64,000 nt of DNA, taken from NCBI GenBank assembly GCA_007922195.1, contig ML681995.1, forward strand, positions 21,083,801 to 21,147,800. Direction: 5' to 3'. Shown in pieces: positions 9,801 to 20,639 of the stretch. The DNA comes from Podocnemis expansa (lineage: Eukaryota > Chordata > Testudines > Podocnemididae). Made by a program: the position numbers and the translations under genes. Position 1 is the first letter of the stretch. Every line of letters begins with the position of its first letter. The notes under the pieces were generated by a model. The model worked only from the letters and a program-made list of their open reading frames with translations. It made no database searches and was not told the DNA's origin.

Positions 9801-10977
9801 GTCGAGATCCCGGAGTAATGACCAGAGCAGAAGACGATCGATGAGCAGAGACAGTGATCGTTGTTATGGAAGAGATAATTACCAAAGTAGATACCAGTGG
9901 GAATACACTTTTTATAGTAGAAACACGGACCGAGATGGCTATGAATCCTCATACAGGAGGAGGACTCAGGCCAGAGCTCATTATTCAAGGCAGTCAGCTA
10001 GCCCAGAGTACAGAATACAGTCCTTTTCTGAGAGGACAAATACTCGAAATCAAAGAGGCCACAATGAAAGCCGATATTATTATTATGAGAGACGCAGATC
10101 AAGGAGTCAGTCTAGTAATCGATCTCGGACTACTTCTGATAGAATGCGATGTGAAAAGCCTGGTGGTAAAAGGAAGTATAAAACTCGCCACTTAGAGAAT
10201 GCACTCAAGGAGAATGCAACAAGTCCTTCTAAAGAGAAAGGAAGTGGTGTCCAGAAGTCTTTGTCAAAATACAGTGGTTGCTACAAAAATGAGGACAGCC
10301 TTTTAGACACCCAAGCAAGTACTGGTGCTAGACATAAAAAGAGAAAGAAAAAGACAAGAAGTCCAAGTGTGGAGATCATTTATGAAGGCAGAGCTACTGA
10401 TGCAACCAGACATCATAAAAAGAGAAAGAAAAAGCACAAGAAGAAACACAGGAGGCATCACACAGGTAACTCATCACATTCTTCTCCAGTTGTGATTACA
10501 ATTGACAGTGATAGTGACAAGGAAACAGGAATACAAGAAAACACAGAATGTGACAGTAGTATCTCTTGGACAACTACAACCCAGTTAAATGAGAGAGAAG
10601 ATGAGACTTCATCCCCTGACCTGAGAACAAGCAGTTGTAAGGATGTGTATGCAATAGGTGGTGATAGTGGACTATTGGACAAGGACGATGGTAGTACTAC
10701 CACTAGGGGAGACTTAGGAGATGATACTGGAAATGTAGATGGCCAACTCCAGGAAACATCAAATGATCAGGCTCTTGCAGTGGCAGATAGCAGTGCATCT
10801 GACGTGGGAACTCTGCTGAGCAATATTGAAACTATACAAACTGAATCATCCAGTCAGTTGCCTTCTTCCAGACCATCATTTGTAGAGAATTCAGAGAGAC
10901 CTCCTTTGATATTAAGACTGCCAAAGAGACTTATTGACAGATCCTATTGGCTTGACTCTCCAGAGAAAAAGATGTAA
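3688..10977 (+). CDS. TOPORS: TOPORS, RING-type ubiquitin/SUMO E3 ligase (gene span)
   Basis: TOPORS binds topoisomerase I and p53, acts in the nucleus (PML bodies) and at the ciliary base, and is both a RING ubiquitin ligase and a SUMO E3 ligase. The large exon 7939-10977 holds the whole conserved protein. The exon ending at 3849 is open in the same frame and joins in phase 0 (codon before the main ATG is AAC), so translation could begin at the in-frame ATG 3688, adding 55 mostly basic residues. Human isoform 1 also has an Arg-rich N-terminal extension from its first exon. The intron, 3850-7938, is about 4.1 kb. Confidence 0.8.
4161..4283. repeat. Foldback-family repeat, short palindromic copy
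   Basis: Two arms, cgagtcctgtggcactt..gaagact and tgttagtctttaagtgccac..aggactc, face each other with about 20 bases between, so the copy can fold into a hairpin. The inner part seen in other copies is missing. Confidence 0.65.
4288..5048. mobile_element. GC-rich inverted-repeat element, hAT-like
   Basis: The left end is ctagttcagggatcagca and the right end is tgctgacccctgaactag, an inverted match of about 17 bases. The interior is GC-rich, without an intact gene, and contains phrases such as gcaacctgtggctccctg found in related elements at 19866 and 57149. It is probably a non-autonomous DNA transposon. The target duplication was not resolved. Confidence 0.55.
7942..10977 (+). CDS. TOPORS: TOPORS main coding exon
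   Basis: It is 1011 residues from ATG 7942; the acceptor is ttttgtag with the exon starting at 7939. The RING finger of C3HC4 type is at residues 37-75: C37, C40, C53, H55, C58, C61, C72, C75. A conserved block around residues 185-320 (QEQDIINFRRALYRSG, YRDISAEFFRRNPACLHRL) follows. SUMO-interaction-like hydrophobic cores next to acidic or Ser clusters occur near residues 327 (VITISPDD), 415 (CVIVGY) and 849 (VVITIDSDSD). The second half is rich in RS repeats and Lys/His tracts (KKKHKKKH), typical nuclear targeting. Length is close to human (1045). It is a single long exon as in other vertebrates, with no breaks. Confidence 0.96.
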   Translation: MTSTTEEFTVDSSFSPKAGTSKLHQTMPTDTSPDSKCPICLDRFDNVAYLDRCLHRFCFRCVQEWSKNKAECPLCKQPFHSIFHTVRAEDDFKEYVLRPLQNGSFASPDGRRFRYRTTLTRERHTSAYPRRNSSSRRTLSPPDNGILFEGLSNQPVRQRDGGIHQMIRRFASRRQASAEGRSLRQIQEQDIINFRRALYRSGVRVRNIQDGGRYRDISAEFFRRNPACLHRLVPWLKRELTVLFGAHGSLVNIVQHIIMSNVTRYDLESQAFADDLKPFLLHRTDHFLHEFISFARCPFNIEAYDQHANYDCPAPSYEEGSQSESSVITISPDDADSQEPDHNASTANIDQAPWDDETPGPSYSSSEPVQVAMASPLDTSESSDEETSRNGTELQGQSQDNAVPDADSDSSSDNCVIVGYVKPLAERTPELVELSSDSEESVDDGKNEDVKKPQPVQFHVFSVSDASGCSSPCSPISKDGKYSHKSSISPSHKRTKSKESEKDTNEIKALSTKDSLQISSTGRDSVCSPCSHRLSRRRRSRSSESYSQHSHSRDSHGHRMRRKHHSKERLKSKLSRSRDSSRHRSKRDKRRSRPRDVSLARKSQTVSLSSESTISREVSRSRSRSNDQSRRRSMSRDSDRCYGRDNYQSRYQWEYTFYSRNTDRDGYESSYRRRTQARAHYSRQSASPEYRIQSFSERTNTRNQRGHNESRYYYYERRRSRSQSSNRSRTTSDRMRCEKPGGKRKYKTRHLENALKENATSPSKEKGSGVQKSLSKYSGCYKNEDSLLDTQASTGARHKKRKKKTRSPSVEIIYEGRATDATRHHKKRKKKHKKKHRRHHTGNSSHSSPVVITIDSDSDKETGIQENTECDSSISWTTTTQLNEREDETSSPDLRTSSCKDVYAIGGDSGLLDKDDGSTTTRGDLGDDTGNVDGQLQETSNDQALAVADSSASDVGTLLSNIETIQTESSSQLPSSRPSFVENSERPPLILRLPKRLIDRSYWLDSPEKKM

Positions 10978-11481
10978 CAGGTCTTTCACTGAACTGTTTT
11001 AAAATGATGAAATCCTGAAAGCAAAACACCTAGTGTGGTTTGTGTGTGGAAAGACTTTTTTTTTTTTTTAAAGTGTGAGAAATATGTAAAATCCTTGAAT
11101 GTACGCACTTTTAAGTCCAAGAAAAGAGAATATTGTTAGTAGGTTAAGTTAAACTTTTTTTCAGAATAATTGTATGAACTTTTAGACGTAGTAATTTCAT
11201 AGAGCCATACTGTATTCACACTGTGTAAAATATATCCATGGAATCTTTCAAAGTGGTGTTTTTTAAAAAAAATCCCTAAAGTCAGAAAAATCTATTTTCT
11301 GATGCTTGTTCTTTTTATTCTGTACAAGAAAAACTGTATAATTCACAAAAAATCATATTTCATTCTGCCATCATTTTAACCTGCATGGTTTGGCTTGGCT
11401 TCTGCCCAAAAAAGTGTCAGTGACTTCTATACAGTTGAACTAGACTTCCACTGAAGTAAACACGAATTCTGTAAGAGTCCC

Positions 11482-11487
11482 AATAAA
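11482..11487 (+). terminator. TOPORS: TOPORS poly(A) signal
   Basis: A canonical AATAAA stands 505 bases after the stop codon, at the end of an A/T-rich 3' UTR. Cleavage is expected about 10-30 bases downstream. Confidence 0.65.
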
Positions 11488-11689
11488 GCAATAAGACTTT
11501 TTTAATCAGTTTTTAACCCAATGTAGTATTTACTTTCCAGGCATAACATTGTCTTTGGCTGGTATAGCTTAAAACTTCCCGTGGAAAGCCATTAGGAAGA
11601 AGTCTGGATCTGAGCTGTTCATGTAAATTGGCAAGTTTAGCAAACCAGATACCTGTGCATCACCATATTTTTATTTCCACTTACCCTAT

Positions 11690-11995
11690 TAGACTGAAGA
11701 TGGTATGCCTGCATTGCAAAGAGAAATACATGCTTGAGTCTCGGAGCTGAGCTGGTGACTCGAGTTCAATTTGTGGGGCTTAAAATGGCAGTATAGTGGT
11801 TTAGGCTCAGGCTAGAGCCCGGGCTCTGAGACACTCCCTCCTTGCTGGCTTTTGGGACCTGGAATCCAGCCCAAGCCTGAACCTTGTACTATTGATTTTT
11901 AATCCTGCCAGGCCAAGTCAGTTGACCTGGCCTCTGAGCCCTGGTGTCTGCAGCAATTTTATTGCAGTATAGGCACATATACCCTAAGTGTCAGA
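11690..11995. mobile_element. Probable inverted-repeat element
   Basis: The left end ggtatgcctgcattgca and the right end tgcagtataggcacatatac are imperfect inverted repeats. The interior (ctcaggctagagcccgggctctga) resembles non-autonomous elements with ends of the type acataccct seen in turtles. No coding capacity was found and the limits are approximate. Confidence 0.4.
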
Positions 11996-12077
11996 ACCAA
12001 CCCAATCATGTCTTTCTATGTTTTTTGGCTTTTTTTTTCTTCTGCTTTCTTTGTACTCAAACTGTGAAATACTAGAG

Positions 12078-12204
12078 CAGCAGTTCTCAACCACTGTATC
12101 GCAGAGAGCCTGGAAAGTGACTGTATTTGGGTGAAGGACCCTGGGGGAGTTGGTGCGTCCTGCAAGGCAGCATATCGTGACCTGCAAAAGGTTAAGAACC
12201 ACTG
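12078..12204. mobile_element. hAT-like miniature element with 8-bp target duplication
   Basis: The element runs CAGCAGTTCTCAACC ... GGTTAAGAACCACTG, 127 bases. The flanks are tactagag on the left and tgctagag on the right, 7 of 8 matching. CAG/CTG ends plus an 8-bp duplication define hAT insertions. Confidence 0.75.
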
Positions 12205-12408
12205 TGCTAGAGGGCTGTTATATTTACCGGTATCATCACCTTTCTAAGATGACCAAAATACCATCTGGGTGTGTAATTGAAAACAGCTGCTTGACTTCAA
12301 ACACTCTGATCCCCCCCCCACCCCCCCCGACCATGCCATTGTGTAAATGGGTTTCTGACATTACTGAGTTATAACGAAAAATATCGTAGGCACTTCAATT
12401 ATTTAGAA

Positions 12409-12582
12409 CAGTGGTTCTCAACCTTTCATGGGTCGCGATGTGTTTGGTGTCATGTCGTGACCCTACAGGATGCAATAGCCCACCCCCTGGCCAAATCCAG
12501 CCATTTCCCTAGCTCTCCATGGCACCCTTTTTGCTGTGTGGTGACACAATAAAGAGTCCTGATACAGTGGTGAGAATCACTG
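12409..12582. mobile_element. hAT-like miniature element
   Basis: Ends are CAGTGGTTCTCAACC and GGTGAGAATCACTG. The flanks are atttagaa and gcttagaa, 6 of 8 matching. The interior includes gggtcgcgatgtg, as in related elements. Confidence 0.65.
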
Positions 12583-12590
12583 GCTTAGAA

Positions 12591-12660
12591 CAGTGATTCT
12601 CAAGCTGTTTGCATTGGCAAGCCTTGCAACACAGCAAGCCTTTGAGTGTGATCTCCCCTC
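12591..12660 (+). mobile_element. Left end of a further hAT-like element abutting the previous one
   Basis: CAGTGATTCTCAAGC begins exactly after the right flank gcttagaa of the preceding element. No convincing right end was found; it may be truncated near 12770. Confidence 0.4.
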
Positions 12661-12802
12661 ACAAGTTAAACATGTTTTTATATTTAATATTTTAAGTGTA
12701 TAACACTATTGTTTGAAACGAATTTAAATTTTTTGAAGTTTTGTAAATTGACGACACATTCTATCAAATGACTGTGATAAGCAGAACAATTGTTTTTTAA
12801 TA

Positions 12803-13032
12803 TCCAAAGAGGTAGCCATGTGAGTCCACTTCAGTAAAACAAACAAACGGAGTTCTGTGGCACTTGAACACTAACAAATTTATTTTTTGCATGAACTTTC
12901 GTGGAAGAAAATCCAAGTTACCCCACCTTCAAATCATCTGATGAGGTGGGATTTTCTTCCACAAAAGCTCATGCAAAAAAATAAATTTGTTAGTCTTTAA
13001 GTGCCACGAGCCTCCTTGTTTGTTTGTTTTTC
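12803..13032. repeat. Foldback-family repeat, long palindromic copy
   Basis: The left arm runs from gtagccatgtgagtc through gtggcacttgaacactaac to gcatgaactttcgtggaag. The right arm mirrors it from cttccacaaaagctcatgc through tttgttagtctttaagtgcc to cctccttgtttg. The arms are about 100 bases each and would form a long hairpin with a short loop around 12935. Confidence 0.75.
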
Positions 13033-15389
13033 AATAGTTGCTGTTTAAGGTGGGGGCATGAAGAAACTTTGTCAATATCACTTTTCACAGTAAGTTTAGT
13101 GCCCCCTTGCCACCTTTCTGTGGTGGTGTTCTCTGTGTAAAACAATTGTTTTGTTTTTAAAAATCCATCATTCTGCATTCACAAAAGAAAAAAATGGCTA
13201 CACTAAAGTGTAGCCTGGAAAAAAGTAGTAAGGGAATTTGTCCTGGAAATTTATCTCTGCCAGCTGATGAGTTTCTGAATCCTGTTATCCAGAAATTGCT
13301 ATTTAATGACTGAAACAATCTGTATGTGATGACTTGCTATAAATTCTTGTAGGTCAGACATTTTTGGTCAACATCTTTTATTTAGCATTTCAGGAAAAAG
13401 AACCAATATCATTGTGGTGAATTGCACCATCATGAGGGGTGTTTTAATTTTTGACTGGTTTTTCCTGATTGTTACGTTTCTTTCATATGGCTTTGTGAAA
13501 CACCCACGCAAATGTGAGGGATTGACTGACAGTAAAGAAAGTGTCAGCGAATACACAAAGTAAATAGCTTTTTCTTTAGTTATAGTAATTTAGGTCCTGC
13601 GAGTAACAAAAGGTACAAATCTTTCAGGTATCAATGTGATTAATGCCTGAAGACAAAGAATAATGCAGTCTTGCTATAAATTCTTCATATTCTGAGTACC
13701 TTTTGCAGTGTGTGTGTGTGAGAGAGAGAGAAGTGACAGCAGGCTTAATTACTTTAAGATCTGAAGTGGTAGAATGATCCATTTTGATTTTTCAATATCT
13801 GTTTTAAAATGCTTTTCACTGCTATGATTGTAGCCCTGAAGGTTCTCTGTTAATGATTGGTCCTGGTCACAGCTCTAAGGTGCTCTGTATACACTTAAAA
13901 AAAAAAAACAAACAAAAAATCCTGTTGACCTTTACCATCTGTATCAGCCAGTTGGACTGCTGCATTTTGCACTGGCAGGTTCCATTGATCTCAAAAATCA
14001 TTCAACAAATGGATATTTATGCCTGGATAGTAGGTGCCCAGAGCATAGGAGGGGAGTGCCTATAAGTGTTTTATGTATCTGATGAAATAAATGATGGATT
14101 TATTTACTGCCATCAGATACATAGGGCTGTGACAGGATGCAAGATGCGTTCCTCAGACAACAGAGCTCATATAGGACAAGACATAGCTGTAGTAGTAAAA
14201 GGACAATTTGGAGAGATTAGGCTTTTTTTTTTTCTTCCCTTTTCTAAATGGTGCAATTTCCTGTAAGAAATGCAGGAGCAGACAAATGTCTGATAGAGGA
14301 AGAGGCAGACCAAAGGATCAGAGTAATATACACAGCTAACAATAGGAGAGGAAGGGGAACAAGAAATAAGCACAGATTATATAGGTGAGGGTGGAGTTAG
14401 GTTTTGAGAGTTTGTAGGGCTGGAGTTTTATGTGCTAGGAGAAGGAAGCTAACAAGGATGAGCTGGAAGTAGGGGAAGGATGAAGATGTCTGTAGCAGTA
14501 GCATTTCAGTAGAGGGTAGGAGTCAGTAGTAGGCTGAAACATCAGTGGGATTATACCTCTTAGAGTAACTCATCTGGTGTAAAAGTGCTGAGGTGAAGGG
14601 GGAATGTTTATTTTCTAAAAGGAAACCACTATCAATGCTATCATTGTCTTCAATTATATTCAGACATCTTACAGACTGCAGTCTATGTATGGAAAGTAAA
14701 ATGCTGGAACACATTAACCCTATTAATTTCTTTCATAGCCTGTGGTTGTGAAGGGCAAATGAATTGAAAATATCTTAAGAAATTTCTAAGCAAAATAGAT
14801 GTTTTTCTGTGTAGTTGTTAGATGGAAGTCTTCTAATTGTAGCTCTAGAAGTGCACTGCCTTTTAAAAGCTTTTTTTCTTTTTTTTTGGTTACCTGGTAT
14901 TATACAAGTGATCTTGTGACTTAAGCTGGTAACTGTGTAAACAGAGACAAGGTTGATGAGGTAATAATATCCGTTGTAGAATCAACTTCTGCAGGTGAGC
15001 AAGACAAACTAGTCATGCTGAATTATCAAGAACAGATTATGGATACTTTTATTTACAGGATATCACAAAAGCTGTCCTTTAAGAGGAGTGAAAGGAAAGA
15101 TAAAAGGTGATAACTTTATACTAGTTAAAGGACCATTTTCAGCTAGTTAAGCTCCAAAATTCAGGTGGTGCAATGTCTGCAGGGAAAATGACAAAACAGT
15201 AATAATTGAGTGTGGACAGCTGATTAGATTTTAAATATTTCAACTGCTTGTTTAGGTTGCAGATACTCCACCATTGTGTCAGTGCATGAGAACTAGAAAG
15301 TTAGAGGTAACAAGTTTAGGTACATTTTCCAAGGCTCCTTGAAAATTCAACCAAAGTGTAATTTACAGATGTTTTTTTATTATGTATGG

Positions 15390-16064
15390 CAGGGGTGGCC
15401 AAACTTATGCAACTCAAGAGCCACATAAGTTGATTATTAAACCTTTGAGAGCTGCACTGATGCATGTAGCCATATTTTACCTACTCCAAAATTACTAAGT
15501 TTAAAATTCACTGCATGCTTTAATTTTATCATAAAAACAGGGGAAATATTGATCCTGCTAATATCAGATTCTAGTAATTATTTAAGGTTATCATGAAAGC
15601 TAGGCCTACCAGTACAATAAAAACTTAGCTTCTCCATGGCGTCCTGACCATGCCACTGCTTCTCTCTGCCCTTTCCAACCATATTGCAACCATGTTGAAC
15701 ATGTTGTTCACACCATCCCCAAGGCCCTGACCATGCTGTTGCTTCTCACTGTCTCTGACCATGCCATGCTTCTCTGCACTGTCTCAAGTCCCCCAACCAT
15801 GCCACTACTTCCCTACTGTCTCTGACCATGCCGCACTTCTGTGTATGGTCTCTGACCATGCCGCCTCTTTCCCTTGGTCTCTGACCATGCCAGCTTAGCA
15901 TCATCCCTGGGGCCCCAACCATACTGCCACTTCCCCACCGTGTCTGACTGTGCTGCACTTTTCTGCACCGTCCCCGACCATGCTGCACTTCTGCCATGCT
16001 CTTCTGCGAGCCACACTTCGAAGAGCCACATGCAGCTTGCAAGCTGCAGTTTGGCCACACCTGA
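15390..16064. mobile_element. hAT-like element with internal minisatellite
   Basis: Ends are CAGGGGTGGCCAAACTT and AGTTTGGCCACACCTG. The flanks, atgtatgg and atatattg, are only a weak match. Between 15640 and 16000 a degenerate unit of about 30 bases (ctctgaccatgcc...cttctgcactgtc) repeats many times. Confidence 0.65.
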
Positions 16065-17423
16065 TATATTGTATTCCAAAACAGAGAATGACAGCTCCTT
16101 ACTGAACTTCAGAATTTGTATCTTCAGTACCTTCAATCTTGGTAGTTTCCAATAGCAGAGAATTTAAGAAATTTGTAGTTGTGTAAGTGATGTTGATGAT
16201 TCTGTGAATCAGTACTGAACCAATGCACTATTGTGCGATTTGAGTAATATGCTGCTGCTAGAGAGCGCATCTTAGATGAAGCATCAATACCACTAAAAAC
16301 ACCTTTTAGCTTGTTTTACAAGAGTGGGGAATTCTGGCGCAGTATTATTTGTGGTCTACCTAAGGAGATGCTATCAAGTTAAAAATGACTGTTTCAAAGG
16401 TATCTGTGGAACCCGTCTCTTCTTTCCTTCTTCAATGTCTGTAGACATGACAGCTCATAAAGCCATAGAGTTTGGAGCCCCTGGTTCATTCTCTGTCTGT
16501 GGAACTTAAGTAATATCAAACAGAAAGTTCAGCAGAACACAGTCAAGGTAGTAATCATGGTCTTTATTTGGGTGCCCTTGAGATAACTAAAATAGGCCTT
16601 ATCTTAAGATAAGATTTTTAAAATCCTGATAATCTGGCTGCATGAAGAAGTCTGAGGATGGGCCTCAGAAGGTTTCCTCACTGTGTGTGTGTGCTCTGAT
16701 TGGCTTAGTCATTTGGTGATGAGACAGGAAAGTCTTTTACTTGTAGGTTGATTGTTTAAGTTGTGACTAAAGTCTTTGTACTAGGAGCTCTTTGAGACTG
16801 GGACCTTGTGTCCATCTGTAACTGTGCATCATCTAGTACGTTGAAACAAATAATTGAAGGTAGGTATAGGTTCATTGTGACTGAAAGACTGTTGATTGCT
16901 GGCAGCCTATATGAAAGTGGTCTCAGTTCTGTTTGATAAATATTTGTTTGTATCAGGACCACTACATTTGGCCTGAAGTGGAAGCCCTGCTGCAGGTGCA
17001 ACAAAGACCCAACACTGAATGGGTCATAAAGAATGAACCACACTGTTGCTAGGCCTGGGTTGGGTTGTGGGTCATCCACCTGGGCGGCAGGTCTTTATGG
17101 AGCCACAGCAGCAGTCTGTAGAGACAGGAATAGTGTGGTCTGCACTGGGTTTTTTCTTTCTCCTTTGAAGGGGAAGGTGGAATGAAAGTTCACATCTCTC
17201 TCAGGCTTAAGGCATAGGGAAGGGAGCAGGTAGCCTTCTAGTGGGCATCCCCAAGACATAAGAAATGGAATGAAGGCCTCACTCTGTTCCTCAGAGCTGG
17301 TGGTAGTGTTAGTGCTCCAGTGAGTGAGTGAGAGAGAGAGTTTGGGGAGTGGTGAGATGAGTGAGGAACAGTGTGCAATTGCTGAAACAAGCTGTCTGAA
17401 AGAGTGCATGTGTGTGTTTATTA

Positions 17424-17973
17424 GGGCTGTCCCTGGCGGGTGTGGTGCCCCAGGCAAATTGCTCTCTGCGGGACCCCCACAAACCCCCCCAGCACTGGGG
17501 GTTGGGGCCAGCTGGTCCAGGGGAGAGGCAGGGCCCTGCACTGGCCATCCCATGCCTGGGGAGGGGGGGGTGAGCTACCGAAAAGCGGCAGCCAAATTCA
17601 GCACTGCAGGTCTGCCTCCCATCCCCGCTGTGTGTGCTGCTTTCAGCTCTGTGACCGAGCAGTGAGGAGGGGGCAGGAGGCAGTGCAGCCAGGGGTGGGT
17701 AGCGATATGGGCTCCATGCTGCCTCCTGCCATCTCCCTGCTGCTCTGGCACAGAGCCGAAAGCAGCGCATGTGGCCAGGGGTGGGGGGGCATGCTGCTGT
17801 TCCTCCCTCCCGCCCACCCCCCCAGCTGCAGCGCAGGCCTGATCCTGCATGGCACTGGACCCGTTCCTACCTCACTGGGCCTGATCCTTCCTCCAGCTGG
17901 CCCTGCAGGGCCCCTCAAAGCACAGGGCCCTGTGCAGCTGCCCCTCTCGCCCCACCCTAAGGATGGCCCTGGT
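17424..17973. mobile_element. GC-rich inverted-repeat element
   Basis: The left end agggctgtccctgg and the right end aaggatggccctgg are imperfect inverted repeats. The interior (ggtgccccaggcaaattgc) is typical of a high-copy reptile element. The long open frames inside it are products of high GC, not genes. Confidence 0.45.
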
Positions 17974-18308
17974 GTTTATGCACACATGCAAACACACAGA
18001 CAATGTTTTTCAAGTAAAACAGACCTGTGCTTCCATTCTTACCCTAGCTATTCCCCACATGGGTAGCCCTTCTCTAGTAGGGGTGAGGCATGGTGATGGA
18101 GTTCTGTGCAGAAACTATTACCACTTCCTGTTCTTCACTTGTTCTGTGGATGAACAGAGGATGGCAGTCTCCAGATTTACCAGTTTGTCACAGTTCAATG
18201 GGTAAAGAACCAGACTGTAGGTTTGTGTTTCTCAGGAACAAGTTCAGTAGTGCAGTGGTGGGTTTCCATTACTGCAGTGGGATTTTTTGTAAAATAAATA
18301 TTTTAAAT

Positions 18309-18600
18309 CAGTGGTTCCCAGCCTGTGCTCCTGGGGCCAGAAGTGGCCCTCTGAGGCTTTCAAAATGGCCCTCAGCTCCCCTCTGGCTGGCTGTAGTATG
18401 GAGTCCCTGCCTAAGGACCCAGGTGGAGCATGTTTCAGCAGGGCTAAAAGATCAATGCAGGCTCCTTCCTGCAGCCAAAGGGATAGGAGATTAGTGCTCC
18501 CACCCCCCTGGCTGTAGCACAGAGCATAGCAAAGCGTTCTGCTTAGATCCATAGGTGCTAGGGTCCTTGCTGGAGTCAAAGGGAGGGGAGCAATGAAAGA
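18309..18600 (+). mobile_element. hAT-like element, uninterrupted sibling of 51609-52478
   Basis: It starts cagtggttcccagcctgtg and shares ctgcctaaggac and ctaaaagatcaatgcaggctc with the copy in RIGI intron 10. The right end is decayed. This copy lacks the nested insertion found in the other one. Confidence 0.6.
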
Positions 18601-18829
18601 ACTGGTCCCTATGTAATATAAACCAATTGCATTCTCTCATTTTAAAGAAATTTTGGGCATATTAAAGTTCATTTTTGGTGCATCTTGAATTTCCCGTCTA
18701 TTTAGCGGCATTTAATCAGCAATGACAAACTAGATATTTTATGGTAGATAAAATTCTGGGTGTTGGTAACTGTCATCCCAATGTGAAGTTGTCATGCTGC
18801 AATCCAGACTGATTTGTAGCTGTGTCATC

Positions 18830-20540
18830 CAGTTTCTCACACCTGGGCTTGGATTTACTCTGTTTTGCTGTGAGAGCTGCCCACTTCTGGGTCAGCCCAG
18901 ACCCAGCCTCCTGTTAGTATCTGGTCCCTGAGGGAGCATTTCTGGCCAGCTGCAACGCCCTATGAACTCACTCACATTTATCAGTCAGTTTATCAAAGAA
19001 ATTAATATGCACCAACTATCACTCTAAGTGAGGTCTTTTCACTCACTCAATCCCCATATACTGCTTTAGATAAAAGAAACAAATGTATTAACTACAGCAA
19101 GATTAAGTGAATATTAGTTAGCTTAATATAAATCAAAGAATTGGGCACAATTAACTACAGTAAACCTGTGATAAATTTGAGCGGCCCAGAACCTTCCTAA
19201 TCTTTGGGCCCCCTTCATGCATGTGTTGGTCTAGACTCTGGAATCTGGGCCCCAAAACTCTGACCTGTCAGACTTGTGGGCCCCAGAGCTACATTCTGGG
19301 GTGTTTTGACTTTAACCCCTGAGTAAAACCTCAGAATTATGAGCACCAGAGTTATGAACTGACCAGTCAACCACATGCCTCATTTGGGTCCAGAAGTAGA
19401 CAATCAGGCAAGCACAAAGGGAAAAGAAATAGAAGCTAATACAGCACAGTACTGTATTAAATGTAAGCTACTTTAAAAAAAATATTTTTATTCTGCATAT
19501 TAGTGTTTCAAAGCTGTATTAAGTTTATGTTCAGTTGTAAACTTTTGAAAGAACAACCAGAATGTTTTGTTTCATGTTGCAAACATTTCAGAGTTACAAC
19601 CAACCTCCTTTCCTGAGGCATCCATAACTCTGAGGTTCTGCAGTAAAAGGTAACTCACACCCAAACTTAATATTTAGCAGATTTTCAATCTGTGATGTTA
19701 GCTTACGCACAGCTGGATGTGAAGCCTCTTGGAGCCAGGCCACCACACCTCCCAGGGACAGTTGTCAGTCCTTGATGTTGCTATGTAGATCCATTCCAGA
19801 AGGAGCGACCCTCCCAGAGACAAAGACGGCTTTTTCTTTTAATAAGTTTCCTTGACTGTCTGTAGTAGGGTTCTGCAACCTGTGGCTTCAGAGCCCCATG
19901 CAGCTCTGGGCTCCACCCTCCGCCCTTGCCACTGGGGAACCCTATGGGCTGCCTGATCCAGGCTCCCCCTGCCATCTGGGGACCCCTGCAGAGGGGGCCC
20001 GTTCCTGGTTCCCCCTCTTCCACCAGGGACCTCTGCACAGGCACCCTGGCCCAGCTCCCCCCACCAGGTGGCTACTACACCCATTGCGGCTCTCAAAACA
20101 CTTGGTTATTGAAAGAATTTTTAAAATGACTGCTTTGCACTTTTGGATAGCTGACTCTTGCCTGGAGTCATGTGATCAGCCATGTCCAGCAATGAGTATG
20201 GTTTCTTCCTCTTGAGCCAGAGTGCTCAAAGGTGCTTAGGCCAGTCCACTGTTTCTCTATGCATGCCTTTGCAAGGTGTGAACACAGCGTGTTTGTCTGC
20301 ATCCACTCAAGCCCTATGAGAGAGACAGCAGAGTTTTAGATCTGTACATATGTATGACATGGCAGGAAACATGCTGTTATAACGATAATGTTCAGTATGT
20401 CATGAGCGTTTCAAAAACATTTGATTTGACATTAGGCAATACATAACTGCACTATAAGGATGAATATGAATGATACATAAATCACACTATAAGGTGTCTA
20501 TGGGGTACAGTGCGTCACCACCAGGTGTAAGTTAATCAAT
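18830..20540. repeat. LTR-like or unclassified long repeat, copy 1
   Basis: It shares an ordered set of short blocks with 35880-37090: a run of Leu/Pro-type GC text, then cactcactcaatccc, ctgctttagataaaag, and an A-rich tract of short direct motifs. The layout recalls turtle LTR-type sequence but I see no LTR termini, primer site or gene. It is interrupted by a hAT-like element from 19866. Limits are approximate. Confidence 0.35.
19866..20127 (-). mobile_element. hAT-like element, inverted copy of the 57149-57490 family
   Basis: It contains ttctgcaacctgtggcttc at the left and cggctctcaaaacacttggttattgaaag at the right in two parts, matching the reverse complement of the copy in RIGI intron 15. 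The right end is incomplete. It sits inside the LTR-like repeat, so it is the younger insertion. Confidence 0.55.
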
Positions 20541-20639
20541 GTCACTGGCCTTCCACAATGCATATGGTTTGTGAAGCTGTGTGACAAGGCTGAGGAATTG
20601 CAGGTGATGTTACTTGCTTCTGACATTGAACCATGAACT

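Noticed and set aside
8939..10195. Overlapping open frames of 91 and 113 residues within TOPORS
   Set aside because: They are alternate-frame shadows of the TOPORS coding exon.
15746..16155. Open frames of about 100 residues near 16 kb
   Set aside because: They fall in the minisatellite inside a hAT-like element and consist of repeated text.
17309..18066. Open frames of 153 and 208 residues around 17.5 kb
   Set aside because: They lie in a GC-rich non-autonomous element and have no domain or initiation signal.
18830..20540. Calling the long repeat an endogenous retrovirus
   Set aside because: No gag, pol or env text, primer-binding site or paired LTRs could be read.
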